A DNA stretch of 64,000 nucleotides from the NCBI GenBank assembly GCA_022414725.1, contig CM039465.1, forward strand, positions 18,248,495-18,312,494. The letters run 5' to 3'. Made by a program: the position numbers and the translations under genes. Below are positions 17,601-31,959 of this stretch, piece after piece. Source of the DNA: Microglena sp. YARC (Eukaryota; Chlorophyta; Chlorophyceae; Chlamydomonadales; Chlamydomonadaceae). The notes below the pieces were generated by a model. It ran no database searches and had not been told where the DNA came from. It worked only from the letters and a program-made list of their open reading frames with translations. Every line of letters starts with the position of its first letter. Positions within the stretch are counted from its first letter, which is position 1.

Positions 17601-20600
17601 TTGACAATTTTTGAGTTTGAGTGACTCGTGTAACTCTTGAGTCTCCCTAATTGAGGCGGTAACTCATTCTGTGAATGGTTGCTGGATGGATAATATATAG
17701 ATACCAAGTGGTGGCTGAGATAGTGGCTGTACAGTGGGGCTTCCGGAGCCAGACCAAACGAAGGTCCGAGGGTTCGAACAGCCACATAAATATTTCGACC
17801 CCCGTGCACAGGGAGCCGAAGAAGATGCTAGAAGCCTCAAAATGGAGCTGCGTATCTTCAATAGGCCTACAAAGATAAGTGTTTTTTGTTTTGTAGTTCT
17901 AGTCGTGCTGAATTAGAATTAGAGTTGCATCCTGAGTAAATTTGTGCTGCTTCACTGTAGTGCCCTGTAGTTCCTGGTGGAGTAGCAGTTAGCTTTGCAT
18001 GCCTCTGTTATGTTTTAAAACTATATTTGACGCCCCCTGTGCTGTTGGTTTTTGGAAATTATAAGCTTATGTACGGGCGCTCAGTTATGTACTTATGCTT
18101 GTACGCCTTGTACTGCTTTCAAAGTAACAAGTAAGTAACAAAACAAACAAATAAGGGACATTAGCAGTGTTGCTGTTTAAAGCAGTATTGAACGTGCCTC
18201 TATACTGATCATGCGGAGCTACATGAAGGTTGGCATAAGTTGTTAAATATTTGATGCAGAAAAAATGAGACCAATCGGAGGTCGGTTAATTTTAGGGATT
18301 TTTGAGAAGGTGTTGCATGTGTGGGCTGGGCAGTATGAGACCGTTCCGAAGTCTGGGGCCTGACCCGACGCGAGGGGTGGTCGGTGATGTGTCGGGGTGG
18401 GATGCCTGTAGCGTGGGTCGGTCATGCATCGGGCTGGCCGGGTGGTTATGCGTTGTGTGGGTAGACACGAATGTAGCGCAAGTTTGAGGAGCGCATTGTG
18501 GCATGTTTTTGGGAGAATACCGTGGGTGAGCACGAGGGGTCTCAATAGCCGCTATCTGCCCATGATTTGGAATGGCTGGCCAGAGTTTCGCGCCTGGCCA
18601 TGGAGAATGGATGATAAGTGTGTCTACCATTGTGCAACGCCGCTGCCCACTAGGTCGAAGCTCACGAATCTGAAAGCTGCGTTGGTCGAAGCTCTGCAGC
18701 TTCTCAGGGTAGTGTCACCTTCTTGGTAGCCGAGTTAGTTCTTACTTGCTCTTGTGTAGGGGCCTTCGCAGCTCCGCAGAAGGGGACGATTGGTACTTAG
18801 GTAGCTATATAATAGCAAGTCACTTAGAGAGAGATACGAAGTAGCACCCCAGTTATCATCTCGTCATGGTACAGCAAGAGTAGCATATCTCACTATTTCC
18901 GCGTATCGCAAGTAGCACGTCAGCAGGTTGCAGGCGATGAGCCCCTAGTCAGAGCACGTAGCTCAAAGCTGCGCTGGGTCCAATAACTCCACAGGTTCGC
19001 AGGAGATGAGTGTTACCACTTGGGCTGATAGTAATTAATTATTGTAAGCTATTTCGCAGTCTGCAGACTACGAAATGATCAGTACCGAGGCATAGCTATT
19101 AGATAAGCAAGATTGGCAGATTCAGAGGTTGGAAGAGCACCAGTTTCAATTCTAATTGCGTTAGAGATTAATCGAAGGTAGCATTTGCGCAATTTGCACG
19201 TTGCGCGCGCTAAGTAGAAGTCCAGCCGCGATGGACATCAAACATTTGCAGGCGATGGCTCAGGGTCGGACGGATGACGAAATTGGATTATCGACATATA
19301 TAGATATGCGAGGACAGTGGTGTTGAGATAAGGTCTTTCTACGCAAACCCTTTAAGGTTCTTTCATGGCTCTTCAACCGGTTACTGTTTTTTGGTTACAC
19401 TCAGTAGACGCTGTTCTGGATCGGCCCCCTTTATTGACAATATTGGACAATTTTTGAGTATGGAGTGACTCGTGTTATGTAACTTTCTTCGAGCTCCTCC
19501 TATCATTAGGCGGGTAACTATTCTGTTGAAGGTTGTGCGATGGTCAACTATAGATACCCCAAGTGTGTGAGCTGAGATAGTGGCTGATAAGTTGGGTTCC
19601 GGAAGCCAGACCAAAACGCAAGGTTCACCGAGGGTTACGACAACGCCACACACTAAATATTTCGACCCCGTGGTGCATAGGGAGCCGAAGATGCTAGAAG
19701 CTCAAAATGGAGCTGGTATCTTCAATAGGCTACAAGATAAGTGTTTTGTTTGTAGTTCTAGTCGTGCTGAATTAGAAATTAGAGTTGCATCCTGAGTAAA
19801 TTTGTGCTGCTTCACTGTAGTGCCCTGTAGTTCCTGGTGGAGTAGCAGTTAGCTTTTGCATGCATGTTTTTATGTTTAAAACTATATTGACCGCCCCGTG
19901 TGCTGTTGGTTTTTGGAATTATAAGCTTATGTACTGCGGTTCCAGTTATGTACTTATGTTGTAGCCTTGTTTGCTTTCAAAGTAACAAGTAAGTAACAAA
20001 CAAACAAATAAGGGACATTTTGCAAGCGTGCAGTTTAAAAAGCAGTATTGAACGTGCCTCTACTGTCATGCAGAGCATACATGAAGGTTGGCCATTAGTT
20101 GTAATAATTTGATGCCGACGCAAAAACAAATGGAGACAATCGGAGAGGTCGGGTACATTTTAAGGGGATTTTGGAGAAAGGTGTTGCATTGTGTGGGCTG
20201 GGCAGTAAAATGAGCCGTTCCGGTCCTGGGCCTGACCCGACGCGAGGGGGTGGTTCGGGTGTGTCGGGGGTGGATGGCCTTAGCGTGGGTCCGGCATGCA
20301 TCGGGTCTGGCCGGGTGTTATGCCGTTGTGTGGGTATGACACGAATGTAGCGCAAGTTTTGGGAGCCGCATGTGGCAATGTGCTTTGGGAGATACCGTGG
20401 GTGAGCAAAGGGTCCCCTCAATAGCCGCTCTGCCCAATGAATTTTGGATGCTGGGCTAGAGTTGCGCCTGCCATGGAGATGGGAGAATAAGTGGCTAACC
20501 ATTGTGCACGCCGCTGCCCTAGGCCGAAGCCCGAATCTTGAAAGCTGCGTTGGTCGAAGCCTCTGCAGCTCTAGGGTAGTTGTCACCTTCTTGGTAGCGA

Positions 20601-20852
20601 GTTAGTCTTCTTGTGTGATGCTTGCAGCTTCCGAAGGAAGGGCGATTGGTAACTTAGGTAGCCTATAAATAGCAAGTCACTTTGGCTGAGACCGCGGGTC
20701 GGAAAGTGGCAAACCAGTTTTTATCGTTTCCGCAGTTTCGAAGGTCAGCATATGCCTCAATTTTTTCCGCGTTCGAGTTAGCACGTCAATCCCAGCCAGG
20801 TTTGCAGGCGATGGGCGCGCCTAGGTACAGAGGCACAGTAGCTCAAAGTTCG

Positions 20853-21852
20853 NNNNNNNNNNNNNNNNNNNNNNNNNNNNNNNNNNNNNNNNNNNNNNNN
20901 NNNNNNNNNNNNNNNNNNNNNNNNNNNNNNNNNNNNNNNNNNNNNNNNNNNNNNNNNNNNNNNNNNNNNNNNNNNNNNNNNNNNNNNNNNNNNNNNNNNN
21001 NNNNNNNNNNNNNNNNNNNNNNNNNNNNNNNNNNNNNNNNNNNNNNNNNNNNNNNNNNNNNNNNNNNNNNNNNNNNNNNNNNNNNNNNNNNNNNNNNNNN
21101 NNNNNNNNNNNNNNNNNNNNNNNNNNNNNNNNNNNNNNNNNNNNNNNNNNNNNNNNNNNNNNNNNNNNNNNNNNNNNNNNNNNNNNNNNNNNNNNNNNNN
21201 NNNNNNNNNNNNNNNNNNNNNNNNNNNNNNNNNNNNNNNNNNNNNNNNNNNNNNNNNNNNNNNNNNNNNNNNNNNNNNNNNNNNNNNNNNNNNNNNNNNN
21301 NNNNNNNNNNNNNNNNNNNNNNNNNNNNNNNNNNNNNNNNNNNNNNNNNNNNNNNNNNNNNNNNNNNNNNNNNNNNNNNNNNNNNNNNNNNNNNNNNNNN
21401 NNNNNNNNNNNNNNNNNNNNNNNNNNNNNNNNNNNNNNNNNNNNNNNNNNNNNNNNNNNNNNNNNNNNNNNNNNNNNNNNNNNNNNNNNNNNNNNNNNNN
21501 NNNNNNNNNNNNNNNNNNNNNNNNNNNNNNNNNNNNNNNNNNNNNNNNNNNNNNNNNNNNNNNNNNNNNNNNNNNNNNNNNNNNNNNNNNNNNNNNNNNN
21601 NNNNNNNNNNNNNNNNNNNNNNNNNNNNNNNNNNNNNNNNNNNNNNNNNNNNNNNNNNNNNNNNNNNNNNNNNNNNNNNNNNNNNNNNNNNNNNNNNNNN
21701 NNNNNNNNNNNNNNNNNNNNNNNNNNNNNNNNNNNNNNNNNNNNNNNNNNNNNNNNNNNNNNNNNNNNNNNNNNNNNNNNNNNNNNNNNNNNNNNNNNNN
21801 NNNNNNNNNNNNNNNNNNNNNNNNNNNNNNNNNNNNNNNNNNNNNNNNNNNN
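20853..21852. other. Assembly gap (exactly 1000 N)
   Basis: A run of exactly 1000 N between satellites A and B. The round number suggests an arbitrary or estimated gap size, so the true distance and the A/B junction are unknown. Confidence 0.99.
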
Positions 21853-22374
21853 TCGCAGTGTGATTTGCGGTCGGACAGCTGTTTTGCCAATTGAGGTGTA
21901 GAGTCGGCTGGCGTGTCCCCTGGCGTGACGTAGGATTGACACATAAGTCTCGACAGCTTGGACACGTGGCATCTGAATTATGCGTCAACGGCTGGCATTC
22001 AAACCACTAAGCAACTAAACCATGAACACATTAGAGTCCGGGCGGAACATGGGGCAAATAGTCGAGAAATAGTTAGATATGCAGAATGCGAAGAAGTGAG
22101 AGGAGGGAGGCTGGCGAGTTCAAAAGTAGGGATTAAGTAAGGTCCTACGTTAGGCAAATAAGCATACACAACATTTGAAAACTTTTTGAAGGATCATGAC
22201 GCTGACAATGCTGATATCTCTAGTCATGCGCACTCACTACGAGCCAACTGTTTGGGGGCAGAGGTTTGCTGGGATCAGCCAGCACATTTATGGAAGAGAC
22301 AAACTAATGTACAATGAGGTTTGACAGGCTAATCCCTTCAATCAAAAAATAAAGGCGCCTGGAGCGCGTCCCGA

Positions 22375-22740
22375 ATTAAATGTGTTAAATAATCTGTATT
22401 TAATTAAATGTTTAATGTATAATTTTATTATTGTATAATTGTATGATGTTCAATTAAATAAAAAATTGTATTAATTAATGAATATAGATATAAAATAATA
22501 ATCAATTATGTTAAATCGATTGATAATTATAAGGTATTAATTGATAATTAAAATTTATTTAAGTAATCATCAATTAATTTAATTGTATTAATTAGTAAAT
22601 AAATTTAATGTAAATTAATTAAAATTAAAATGGTTAATTAATTTGATTGAATCAAAATTGTTTGGTTTGACTTGAATTGAATGGCATTTAATTGATTTGA
22701 ATTGCATTCATTTGAATTTAATGTATTTGGGTTTAGTTGA
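22375..22740. other. A/T-rich module of satellite B (first copy)
   Basis: Dominated by TTAATT, AATTGATTAATTA and TTTAATTGTATAATT words with almost no G or C. It recurs once in every B monomer, for example 25945-26300 and 30750-31100. Periodic A/T-rich blocks of this kind can be matrix-attachment, origin or centromere sequence in other organisms; nothing here proves any of these. Confidence 0.7.
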
Positions 22741-25700
22741 ATTGAATCGACTGGATCTGTTAGCTTCGTTTACTACGAACAATTGACATTTTGTGGGGTT
22801 TTAAATGTGAAGGAGTATTAAACGTTGCCTGGACTGTCTTGTAGATGGACTTTATTTGCAAGCAGTTGATGCACAGGAAATGTAACCAATTAGAGGTACA
22901 GTTGAATTTGTTCGGTCAGCCGCATACAAAAGCTTGATGTGGCTTTATTCCCCACATTTACGGGCAATTCATTCGGGACCCCCAGGACAACAAGCCGCTT
23001 GTTGCCTAATACAATATCATATTACGATTTCGCAGTGTGATTTGCCGGTCGGACACGTGTTTTGCCAATGAGGTTGTAGAGTCGGCTAGGGTGCGTGTCC
23101 CTGGCGTGCGTAGAGATAACACATAGTCTCGACAGCCTGGACACGTGCATAAATCTGAATTATGGTCAACGGCTGGCATTCAAACCACTAAGCAACTTAA
23201 ACCATGAACACATTAGCAAGATCACGGCAGGACATGGGGCAAATAGCGAAGAAATAGTTTGATATCAGAATGCGAGAAATGAGAGGAGGAGGCCTCGGGA
23301 GTTTCAAAAGTAGTTGGATTAAGTAGGTCCTTCGTAGCCAGAATAAGCTACACAACATTTGAAAACTTTTGGAGAAGGATCATGACCGCTGCAATGCTGA
23401 TATCTCTAGTCATGGCGCACTCCAACTACGAGCCAACTGTTTGGGTGCAGAGTCTTGCTGGATCAGCAGCACAGATGGAGAGAGACAAACTTAATGTTAG
23501 CAATGATGGTTTTGACAGGCTAATCCCTCAATCAAAAAATAAAGGGCGCCTGGAGGCGGCGTCCCCGAATGAAAATTGTTTTAAATAATCTGTATTTAAT
23601 TAAATGTTTAATTGATATATAATTTTATTATTGTATAATTGTATGATTGTTCAATTAAATAAATAATTGTATTAATTAATGAATCATAAGATTAAAATGA
23701 ATTAATCAAATTTATGTTAAATTGATTGATTAATAAAGGTATTAATTGATTAATTAAATTGTATTAAGTAATCATCCATTAATTTTAATTGTATTAATTA
23801 GTAAAAATAAATAAAGAATAAATTAATTAAAATTGATTTAATTAATTTGATTTGAATCAAAATTGTGTTGGTTTGACTTGAATTGAATGCATTTAATTGA
23901 TTTGAATTGCATTCATTTGAATTTAATGATATTTGGTTTAGTTGAAATTTGAATCGATGGATGTAGCTTCGTTTACTACGACAATTGGACATTTTGTGGG
24001 TTGTTAATGTGAAGGAGTAATTAAACGTGCCTGGAACTTTCTTGTAGATGGACTTTATTTGCAAGCAGCTGATGCACAGGAAATGTAACAATAGAGGTAC
24101 AGTTGAATTTGTTCGGTTCAGCCGCATACAAGCTTGATGTGGCTTTATTCCCCACATTTACGGCAATTCATTCGGGACCCCAGGACACAAGCCGCTTGTT
24201 GCCTAATACATATCATATTACGATTTCGCAGTGTGATTTGCGGTCGGACACGTTGTTTTTGCCAATGAGGTTGTAGAGTCGGCTGGTGTTCCCCTGGCTG
24301 TGCGTAGGATTGAAACACATAGTCTCGACAGCCTGGACCCACGATGGCAGTCTGAATTATTGGTATCAACGGCTGCATTCAAACATCTAAGCAACTAAAA
24401 CCTGAACACATAGAAGTCACGGGCAGGACATTGGGGCAAATAGTCGAGAATATTTGATATGCAGAATGCGAGAAAGTGAGAGGAGGGAGCTGGGAGTTTC
24501 AAAAAGTAGGGATTAAGTAGGTCTCGATTAGCAGAATAAGCTACACAACATTTGAAAACTTTGAGAGGATCATGACCGCTGCATGCTGTATATCTCTAGT
24601 CATTGCGCACTCCAACTACGAAGCAACTTGTTTGGTGCAGAGTTTGCGTGGATCAGCACACAGATGAGAGGAGAGCAAACTAATGTACATGATGGTTTGT
24701 TACAGCTAATCCGCTCAATCAAAAAATAAAGCCCTTGGAGGCGCGTCTCCGAATTGAAATGTTTTAAATAATCATGTATTGTATAAATGGTAATTGTATA
24801 ATTTATTATTGTTAATTTGTATGATTGTTCAATTAAAAATAAATTTGTATATTAATTAATGAATTCATAAGATTAAAAAATGAATTAATCAAATTATGTT
24901 AAATTGATTTGATAATTATAAGGTATTAATTGATTAAATTAAAATTTATTTAAGTAATCATCAATTAATATTTATGTATTAATTAGTAAATTAAATAAAA
25001 GAATGTAATTAATTAAAATATTTAATTAATTGATTGAATCGAAAATTGGTGTGGTTTGACTTGAAATTAATGCATTTAATTGATTTGAGATTGCATTCAT
25101 TTGAATTTAATGTATTTGGGTTTAGGAATCGATGGATGTAGGCTTCGTTTACTACGACAAATTGACATTTTGTGGGTGTTGTTAAATGTGAAGGAGTATT
25201 ACGTGCCGACTGCTTGTAGATTGGATTTATTTCAGCAGCTGATGCACAGGAAATGTAACATAGAGGTACAGTTGAATTTGTTCCGGTCAGCCGGCATACA
25301 AGCTTTGATGTGGCCTTTATTCCCCACATTACGGAATTCATTCGGGACCCCCAGGACACAAACCGCTTTTTGCCTAATACAAATTCATATTACGATTTCG
25401 CAGTGTGATTGCGTCGGACACGTGTTTTTGCCAATGAGTTGATAGAGTCGGGCTGGCGTGTTCCCTGGCTGTTGCGTAGGATTGGAACACATAGTCTCAA
25501 CAGCCTGGACCACGTGCATCTGAATTATGGTTCAACGGCTGGCATTCAAACCCACTAAAGCAACTAAACCATGAACACATTAGAAAGTTCAAGGGGCACA
25601 GACATGGGGCAAAAGTCGGAAGAAATAGTTGATTGCAGAATGCGAGAAAGTGAGAGGAGGGAGGCTGGGAGTTTCAAAAGTAGTGGATTAAGTAGGTCCT

Positions 25701-28700
25701 CGTAGCAGAATAGCTTACACAACATTGAAAACTTTTGAGAAGGATTCCATGACCGCTGCAATGCTGATATCTTGTCAATGCCACTCGACAACTACGAGCC
25801 AACTGTTTTGGGTGCAGAGTTTTGCTGGGATCAGGGCAGCACAGATGGAGAGAGAACAAACTAAATCTCTGTTTACAATGATGGTTTTGACAGGCTAATC
25901 CCTCAATCAAAAATAAAGGCGCCTGGAGGCGCGTCGTCCCGAATGAAAATGTTTTAAATAATCTGTATTTAATTAAATGTTTAATTGTATAATTTTATTA
26001 TTGTATAATTGTATGATTGTTCAATTAAATAAATAAATTGTATTAATTAATGAATCATAAGATTAAAATGAATTAAATCAAAATTATGTTTAATTGATTG
26101 ATTAATTATAAGGTATTAATTGATTAATTAAATTGTATTTAAGTAATCATCAATTAATTTTAATTGTATTAATTTAGTAAATAAATAAAGTAATTAATTA
26201 ATTAAAATTGATTTAATTAATTTGATTGAATCAAAATTGTGTTGGTTTTGACTTGAAATTGAATGCATTTAATTGATTTGAATTGCATTCATTTGAATTT
26301 AATGTATTTGGTTTAGTTGAATTGAATCGATGAGATGGTAGCTTCGTTTTACTACGACAATTGACATTTTGTGGGTTGTTAAATGTGAAGGAAGTATAAA
26401 CGTGCCCTGACTGTCTTGTAGATGGACTTTATTGCAAGCAGTTGATGCCACAGAAATGTAACCAATTAGAGGTACAGTTGAATTTGTTCGGTCAGCCGCA
26501 TACAAGCTTGATGTGGCTTTATTCCCCACATTTACGGCAATTCATTCGGGACCCCCAGGACACACAAGCCGCTTGTTTGCCTAATACAATATCATATTAC
26601 GATTCGCAGTGTGATTTGCGGTCGGACACGTGTTTTGCCAATGAGGTTTAGAGTCGGGAACCTGACTGGTGGCGTGTCCCTGGCGTGCGTAGGATTGAAA
26701 CACATAGTCTCGACAGCCTGGACACGTGGCATTCATGACATTATGGTCAACGACTGGCATTCAAACCACTAAGCAACTAAACCATGAACACATTAGAAGT
26801 CACGGGCAGGAACATGGGGCAAATAGTCGAGAAATAGTTGATATGCAGAATGCGAGAAAAGTGAGAGGAGGGAGGCTGGGAGTTTCAAAAAGTAGTGGAT
26901 TAAGAGTAGGTCCTCGATAGCAGAAATAAGCTACACAACACCTCTTTGAAAACTTTTTGAGAAAGATCTATGACCCGCTGCAATGCTGATATCTCTAGTC
27001 ATGCGCACTCCAACTACGAGCCAACTGTATTGGGTGCAGAGTTTGCTGGGATCAGCAGCACAGATGGAGAGAGACAAACTAATGTACAATGATGGTTTTG
27101 ACAGGGCTAATCCCTCAATCGAAAAATAAAGGGCGCCTGGAGGCGCGTCCCGAATGAAAATGTTTTAATAATCTGTATTTAATTAAATGTTTAATTGTAT
27201 AATTTTATTATTGTATAATTGTATGATTGTTCAATTAAATAAATAAATGTATTAATTAATGAATCATAGATTAAAATGAATTAATCAAATTATGCTAAAT
27301 TGATTGATTAATTATAAGGTATTAATTGATTAATTAAATTGTATTTAAGTAATCATCAATTAATTTTAATTGTATTAATTAGTAAATAAATAAAGGAATT
27401 AATTAATTAAATTGTTTAATTAATTGATTGAATCAAAATTGTGTTGGTTTGACTTGAATTGAATGCATTTAACTTGATTTGAAATTGCATTCATTTTGAA
27501 TTAATGTATTTTGGGTTTAGTTGAATTGAATCGATGGATTGTAGCTTCGTTTACTACGACAATTGACATTTTGTGGGGTTGTTAAATGTGAAGGAGTATT
27601 AAACGTGCCTTGGACTGTCTTGTAGATGGACTTTATTTGCAAGCAGTTGATGCACAGGAAATGTAACCAATTAGAGGTACAGTTGAATTTTGTTCGGTCA
27701 GCCGCATACAAGCTTGATGTGGCTTCATTCCCCACATTTACGGCAATTCATTCGGGACCCCCAGGACACAAGCCGCTTGTTGCCTAATACAATAATCATA
27801 TTACGATTTCGCAGTGTGATTTGCGGTCGGACACGTGTTTTGCCAATGAGTTGTAGAGTCGGCTGCCCAGGCGTTCCCTGCGGTGCGATAGGATTGAACA
27901 CATAGTTCGACAGGCCTGGACAACATCCGTGGCAATCTGAATTATGGTCAACGGCTGGCATTCAAACCACTAAGCAACTAAACCAAAATGAACACATTAG
28001 AAGTCACGGGCGGACATGGGGCAAATAGTCGAGAAATAGTTGATATGCAGAATGCGAGAAAGTGAGAGGAGGGATGGCTGGAGCTTTCAAAAGTAGTGGA
28101 TTAAGTAGTGGTTCCTCGTAGCAGAATAAGCTACACAACATTTTGAAAACTTTTGAGAAGGATCATGACCGCTGCAATGCTGATATCTCTAGTCATGCGC
28201 ACTCCAACTACGAGCCAACTGTTGGTGCAGAGTTTGCTGGATCAGCAGCACAGATGGAGAGAGACATAACTAATGTACAATGATGGTTTGACAGGCTAAT
28301 CCCTCAATCAAAAAATAAAGGGCGCCTGGAGGCGCGTCCGAATGAAAATGTTTTAAATAATCTGTATTTAATTAAATGTTTAATTGTGTAATTTTATTAT
28401 TGTATAATTGTATGATTGTTCAATTAAATAAATAAATTGTATTAATTAATGAATCATAAGATTAAAATGAATTAATCCAAATTATGTTAAATTGATTGAT
28501 TATTATAAGGTAATTAATTGATTAATTAAATTGTATTTAAGTAATCATCCAATTAATTTTAATTGTATAATTAGTAAATAAAATAAAGGAATTAATTAAT
28601 TAAAATTGATTTAATTAATTTGATTGAAATTCCAAAATTGTGTTGGTTTGAACTTGAATTGATGCATTTAATTGATTTGAATTGCATTCATTGAATTTAA

Positions 28701-31170
28701 TGTTATTTGGTTTAGTTGAATTGAATCGATGGATGTAGCTTCGTTTACTACGCACAATTGACATTTGTGGGGTTGTTAAATGTGAAGGAGTATTAAACGT
28801 AAGCCTGACTGTCTTGTAGATGGACTTTATTTGCAAGCAGTTGATGCACAGGAAATGTAACCAATTAGAGGTACAGTTGAATTTGTTCGGTTTCAGCCGC
28901 ATACAAGCTTGATGTGGCTTCATTCCCCACATTTACGGCAATTCATTCGGGACCCCCAGGACACAAGCGCTTGTTGCCTTAATACAATATCCATATTACG
29001 ATTCGCAGTGTGATTTCGTCGGACACGTGTTTTGCCAATGAGGTTGTTAGAGTCGGCTGGGCGTGTCCCTGGCCGTGCGTAGGATTGAACACATAGTCTC
29101 GACAGCCTGGACACGTGGCATCTGAATTATGGTCAACGGCTCGGGCATTCAAACCACTAAGCAACTAAACCATGAACACATTAGAAGTCACGGGCAGGAC
29201 ATGGGGCAAATAGTCGAGAAATAGTTGATATGCAGAATGCGAGAAAGTGAGAGGAGGGGAGGCTGGGAGTTTCAAAGTAGTGGATTAAGTAGTCCTCGTA
29301 GCAGAATAAGCTACACAACATTTGAAAACTTTTGAGAAGGATCATGACCGCTGCAATGCTGATATCTCTAGTCATGCGCACTCCAACTACGAGCCAACTG
29401 TTTGGTGCAGAGTTTGCTGGGATCAGCAGCACAGATGGAGAGAGACAAACTAATGTACAATGATGGTTTTGACAGGGCTTTAATCCCTCAATCAAAATAA
29501 AGGGCGCCTGGAGGCGCGTCCCGAATGAAAAAATGTTTTTAAATAATCTGTATTTAATTAAATGTTTAATTGTGTAATTTTATTATTGTATAATTGTATG
29601 AATTGTTCAATTAAATAAATAAATTGAAGTATTAATAATGAATCATTAAGATTAAATGAATTAATCAAATTATGTTAAATTGATTGATAATTATAAGGTA
29701 TTAATTGATTAATTAAATTGTATCCCTTTACACCAAGTAATCATCAATTAATTTAATTGTATTAATTAGTAAATAATAAGAATTAATTAACTATTAAAAT
29801 TGATTTAATTAATTTGATTGAAATCAAAATTGTGTTGGTCTTGACTTGAATTTGAATGCATTTAATTGATTTGAATTGCATTCATTTGAATTTAATGTAT
29901 TTGGGTTTAGTTGAATTGAATCGATGGATGTAGCTTCGTTTACTACGACAATTGACAATTTTGGGTGGGGTTGTTTAAATGTGAAGAGTATTAAACGTGC
30001 CTTGGACTGTCTTGTAGATGGACTTTATTTGCAAGCAGTTGATGCACAGAAATGTAACCAATTAGAGGTACGTTTGAATTTGTTCGGTCAGCCGCATACA
30101 AGCTTGATGTGGCTTCATTCCCCACATTTACGGCAATTCATTCGGGACCCCCCAGGACACAAGCCGCTTGTTGCCTAATACAATATCATATACGATTTTC
30201 GCAGTGTGATTTGCGGTCGGACACGTGTTTTGCCAATGAGGTTGTAGATCGGCCACCTGGGCGTGTCCCTGGTCGTGCGTTAGGATTGAAAACACATAGT
30301 CTCGACAGCCTGGACACGTGGCATCTGACTCATTATGGTCAACGGCTGGCATTCAAACCACTAAGCAACTAAACCATGAACACATTAGAAGTCACGGGCA
30401 GGAATGGGCAAATAGTCGAGAAATAGTTGATATGAGCAGAATGGAGAAGTGAGAGGAGCGAGGCTGGGAGTTTCAAAAGTAGTGGATTAAGTAGGTCCTC
30501 GTTAAGCAGGGAATAAGCTACACAACATTTGAAATCAAAACTTCTTGAGAAGGATCATGACCGCTGCAATGCTGATATCCTCTAGTCATGCGCACCTCCA
30601 ACTACGAGCCAACTGTTTAGGGTGCAGGGGTTTGCTGGGTCAGCAGCACAGATGGAGAGAGACAAACTAATGTACATGATGGTTTTGAACAGGCTAATCC
30701 CTCATCAATCAAAAATAAAGGGCGCCTGGAGGCGCGTCCCGAATGAAAATGTTTTAAATAATCTGTATTTAATTAATGTTTAATTGTGTAATTTTTATTA
30801 TTGTATAATTGTATGAATTGTTCAATTAAATAAATAAATGTATTAATTAAAAGAAATGAATCATAAGATTAAAATGAATTAATCAAATTATGTTAAATTG
30901 ATTGATTAATTATAAGGTATTAATTGATTAAATTAAATTGTATTTAAGTAATCATCAATTATTTTAATTGTATTAATTAGTAAATAAATAAAGAGAATTA
31001 ATTAATTAAAATTGATTTAATTAATTTGATTGAATCAAAAATTGTGTTGGTTTGACTTGAATTGAATGCATTTAATTTTTTTTGATTTGAAGTTGCATTC
31101 ATTTGAATTTAATGTATTTGGGTTAGTTGGAATTGAATCGATGGATGTAGCTTCGTATTACTACGACAAT

Positions 31171-31300
31171 TGACATTTTGTGGGGTTGTTAAATGTGAAG
31201 GAGTATTAAACGTGCCTGGACTGTCTTGTAAGATGGACTTTATTTGCAAGCAGTTGATGCACAGGAAATGAACCAATTATAGTACAGTTGAATTTGTTCG
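31171..31300 (-). other. Core of satellite B that is homologous to satellite A
   Basis: TGACATTTTG, GGAGTATTAAACGTGCCTGG, ACTGTCTTGTA, CAGTTGATGC and AGTTGAATTTG line up with the satellite A core at 7621-7790. The match fades outside these limits, so the two satellites share a block and not whole monomers. Confidence 0.65.
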
Positions 31301-31959
31301 GTCAGCCGCATACAAGCTTGATGTGGCTTCATTCCCCACATTTACGGCAATTCATTCGGGACCCCCAGGACACAAGCCGCTTGTTTGCCTAATACAATAT
31401 CATATTACGATTTCGCAGTGTGATTTGCGGTCGGACACGTGTTTTGCCAATGAGGTTGTAGAGTCGGCTGGGCGTGTCCCTGGCGTGCGTAGGATTGAAC
31501 ACATAGTCTCGACAGCCTGGACACGTGGCATCTGAATTATGGTCAACGGCTGGCATTCAAACCACTAAGCAACTAAACCATGAACACATTAGAAGTCACG
31601 GGCAGGACATGGGGCAAATAGTCGAGAAATAGTGATATGCAGAATGCGAGAAAGTGAGAGGAGAGGCTGGGAGTTTCAAAAGTATAGTGGATTAAGTAGG
31701 TCCTCGTAGCAGAATAAGCTACACAACATTTGAAAACTTTTGAGAAGGATCATGACCGCTGCAATGCTGATATCTCTAGTCATGCGCAACTCCAACTACG
31801 AGCCAACTGTTGGGTGCAGAGTTTGCTGGGATCAGCAGCACAGATGAGAGAGAGACAAACTAATGTACAATGAGACACGCGGAAACCTATTGGTGGCGGG
31901 GGGTCATCAGAGGACCTAAAGCATACATACTACATATATAATATATCTCAACCATGACG

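Larger units (their letters stand above)
7240..20852. repeat. Satellite A: about 1.744-kb tandem repeat, eight copies
   Basis: The anchor CGAAGGTCCGAGGGTTACG starts at 7240, 8984, 10728, 12475, 14221, 15976, 17759 and (damaged) 19617. Monomer lengths are therefore 1744, 1744, 1747, 1746, 1755, 1783 and 1858, with the eighth cut by the N gap. The first two are nearly identical; later ones gain many 1-3 base indels. The first monomer starts directly after unique sequence ending GACCTGAAA. Minus-strand frames of 100-155 residues occur inside but are broken differently in each copy, so I do not treat them as genes. Function is unknown. Confidence 0.97.
21853..31873. repeat. Satellite B: about 1.2-kb tandem repeat, eight copies
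   Basis: The anchor GATGGACTTTATTTGCAAGC starts at about 22844, 24047, 25219, 26421, 27625, 28819, 30017 and 31232, giving spacings of 1172-1215. Each monomer has about 350 bp of very A/T-rich TTAATT sequence, the core shared with satellite A, and about 600 bp of ordinary composition. The array starts at the N gap and stops inside a monomer at about 31873 (TAATGTACAATGA). Copies near the gap carry many small indels; the last is the cleanest. No gene is credible here. Confidence 0.96.

Noticed and set aside
7564..20586. Recurrent minus-strand frames of 100-160 codons in satellite A (MGRAAIETLCSPTVF..., MLRPRGQRRC...)
   Set aside because: Frames are broken differently in each copy and no domain is recognisable. 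Recurrence only reflects the tandem repeat. The short core shared with satellite B is reported separately.
20682..21988. Open frames of about 390 codons across 20.7-22.0 kb
   Set aside because: They consist mainly of the 1000-N gap.
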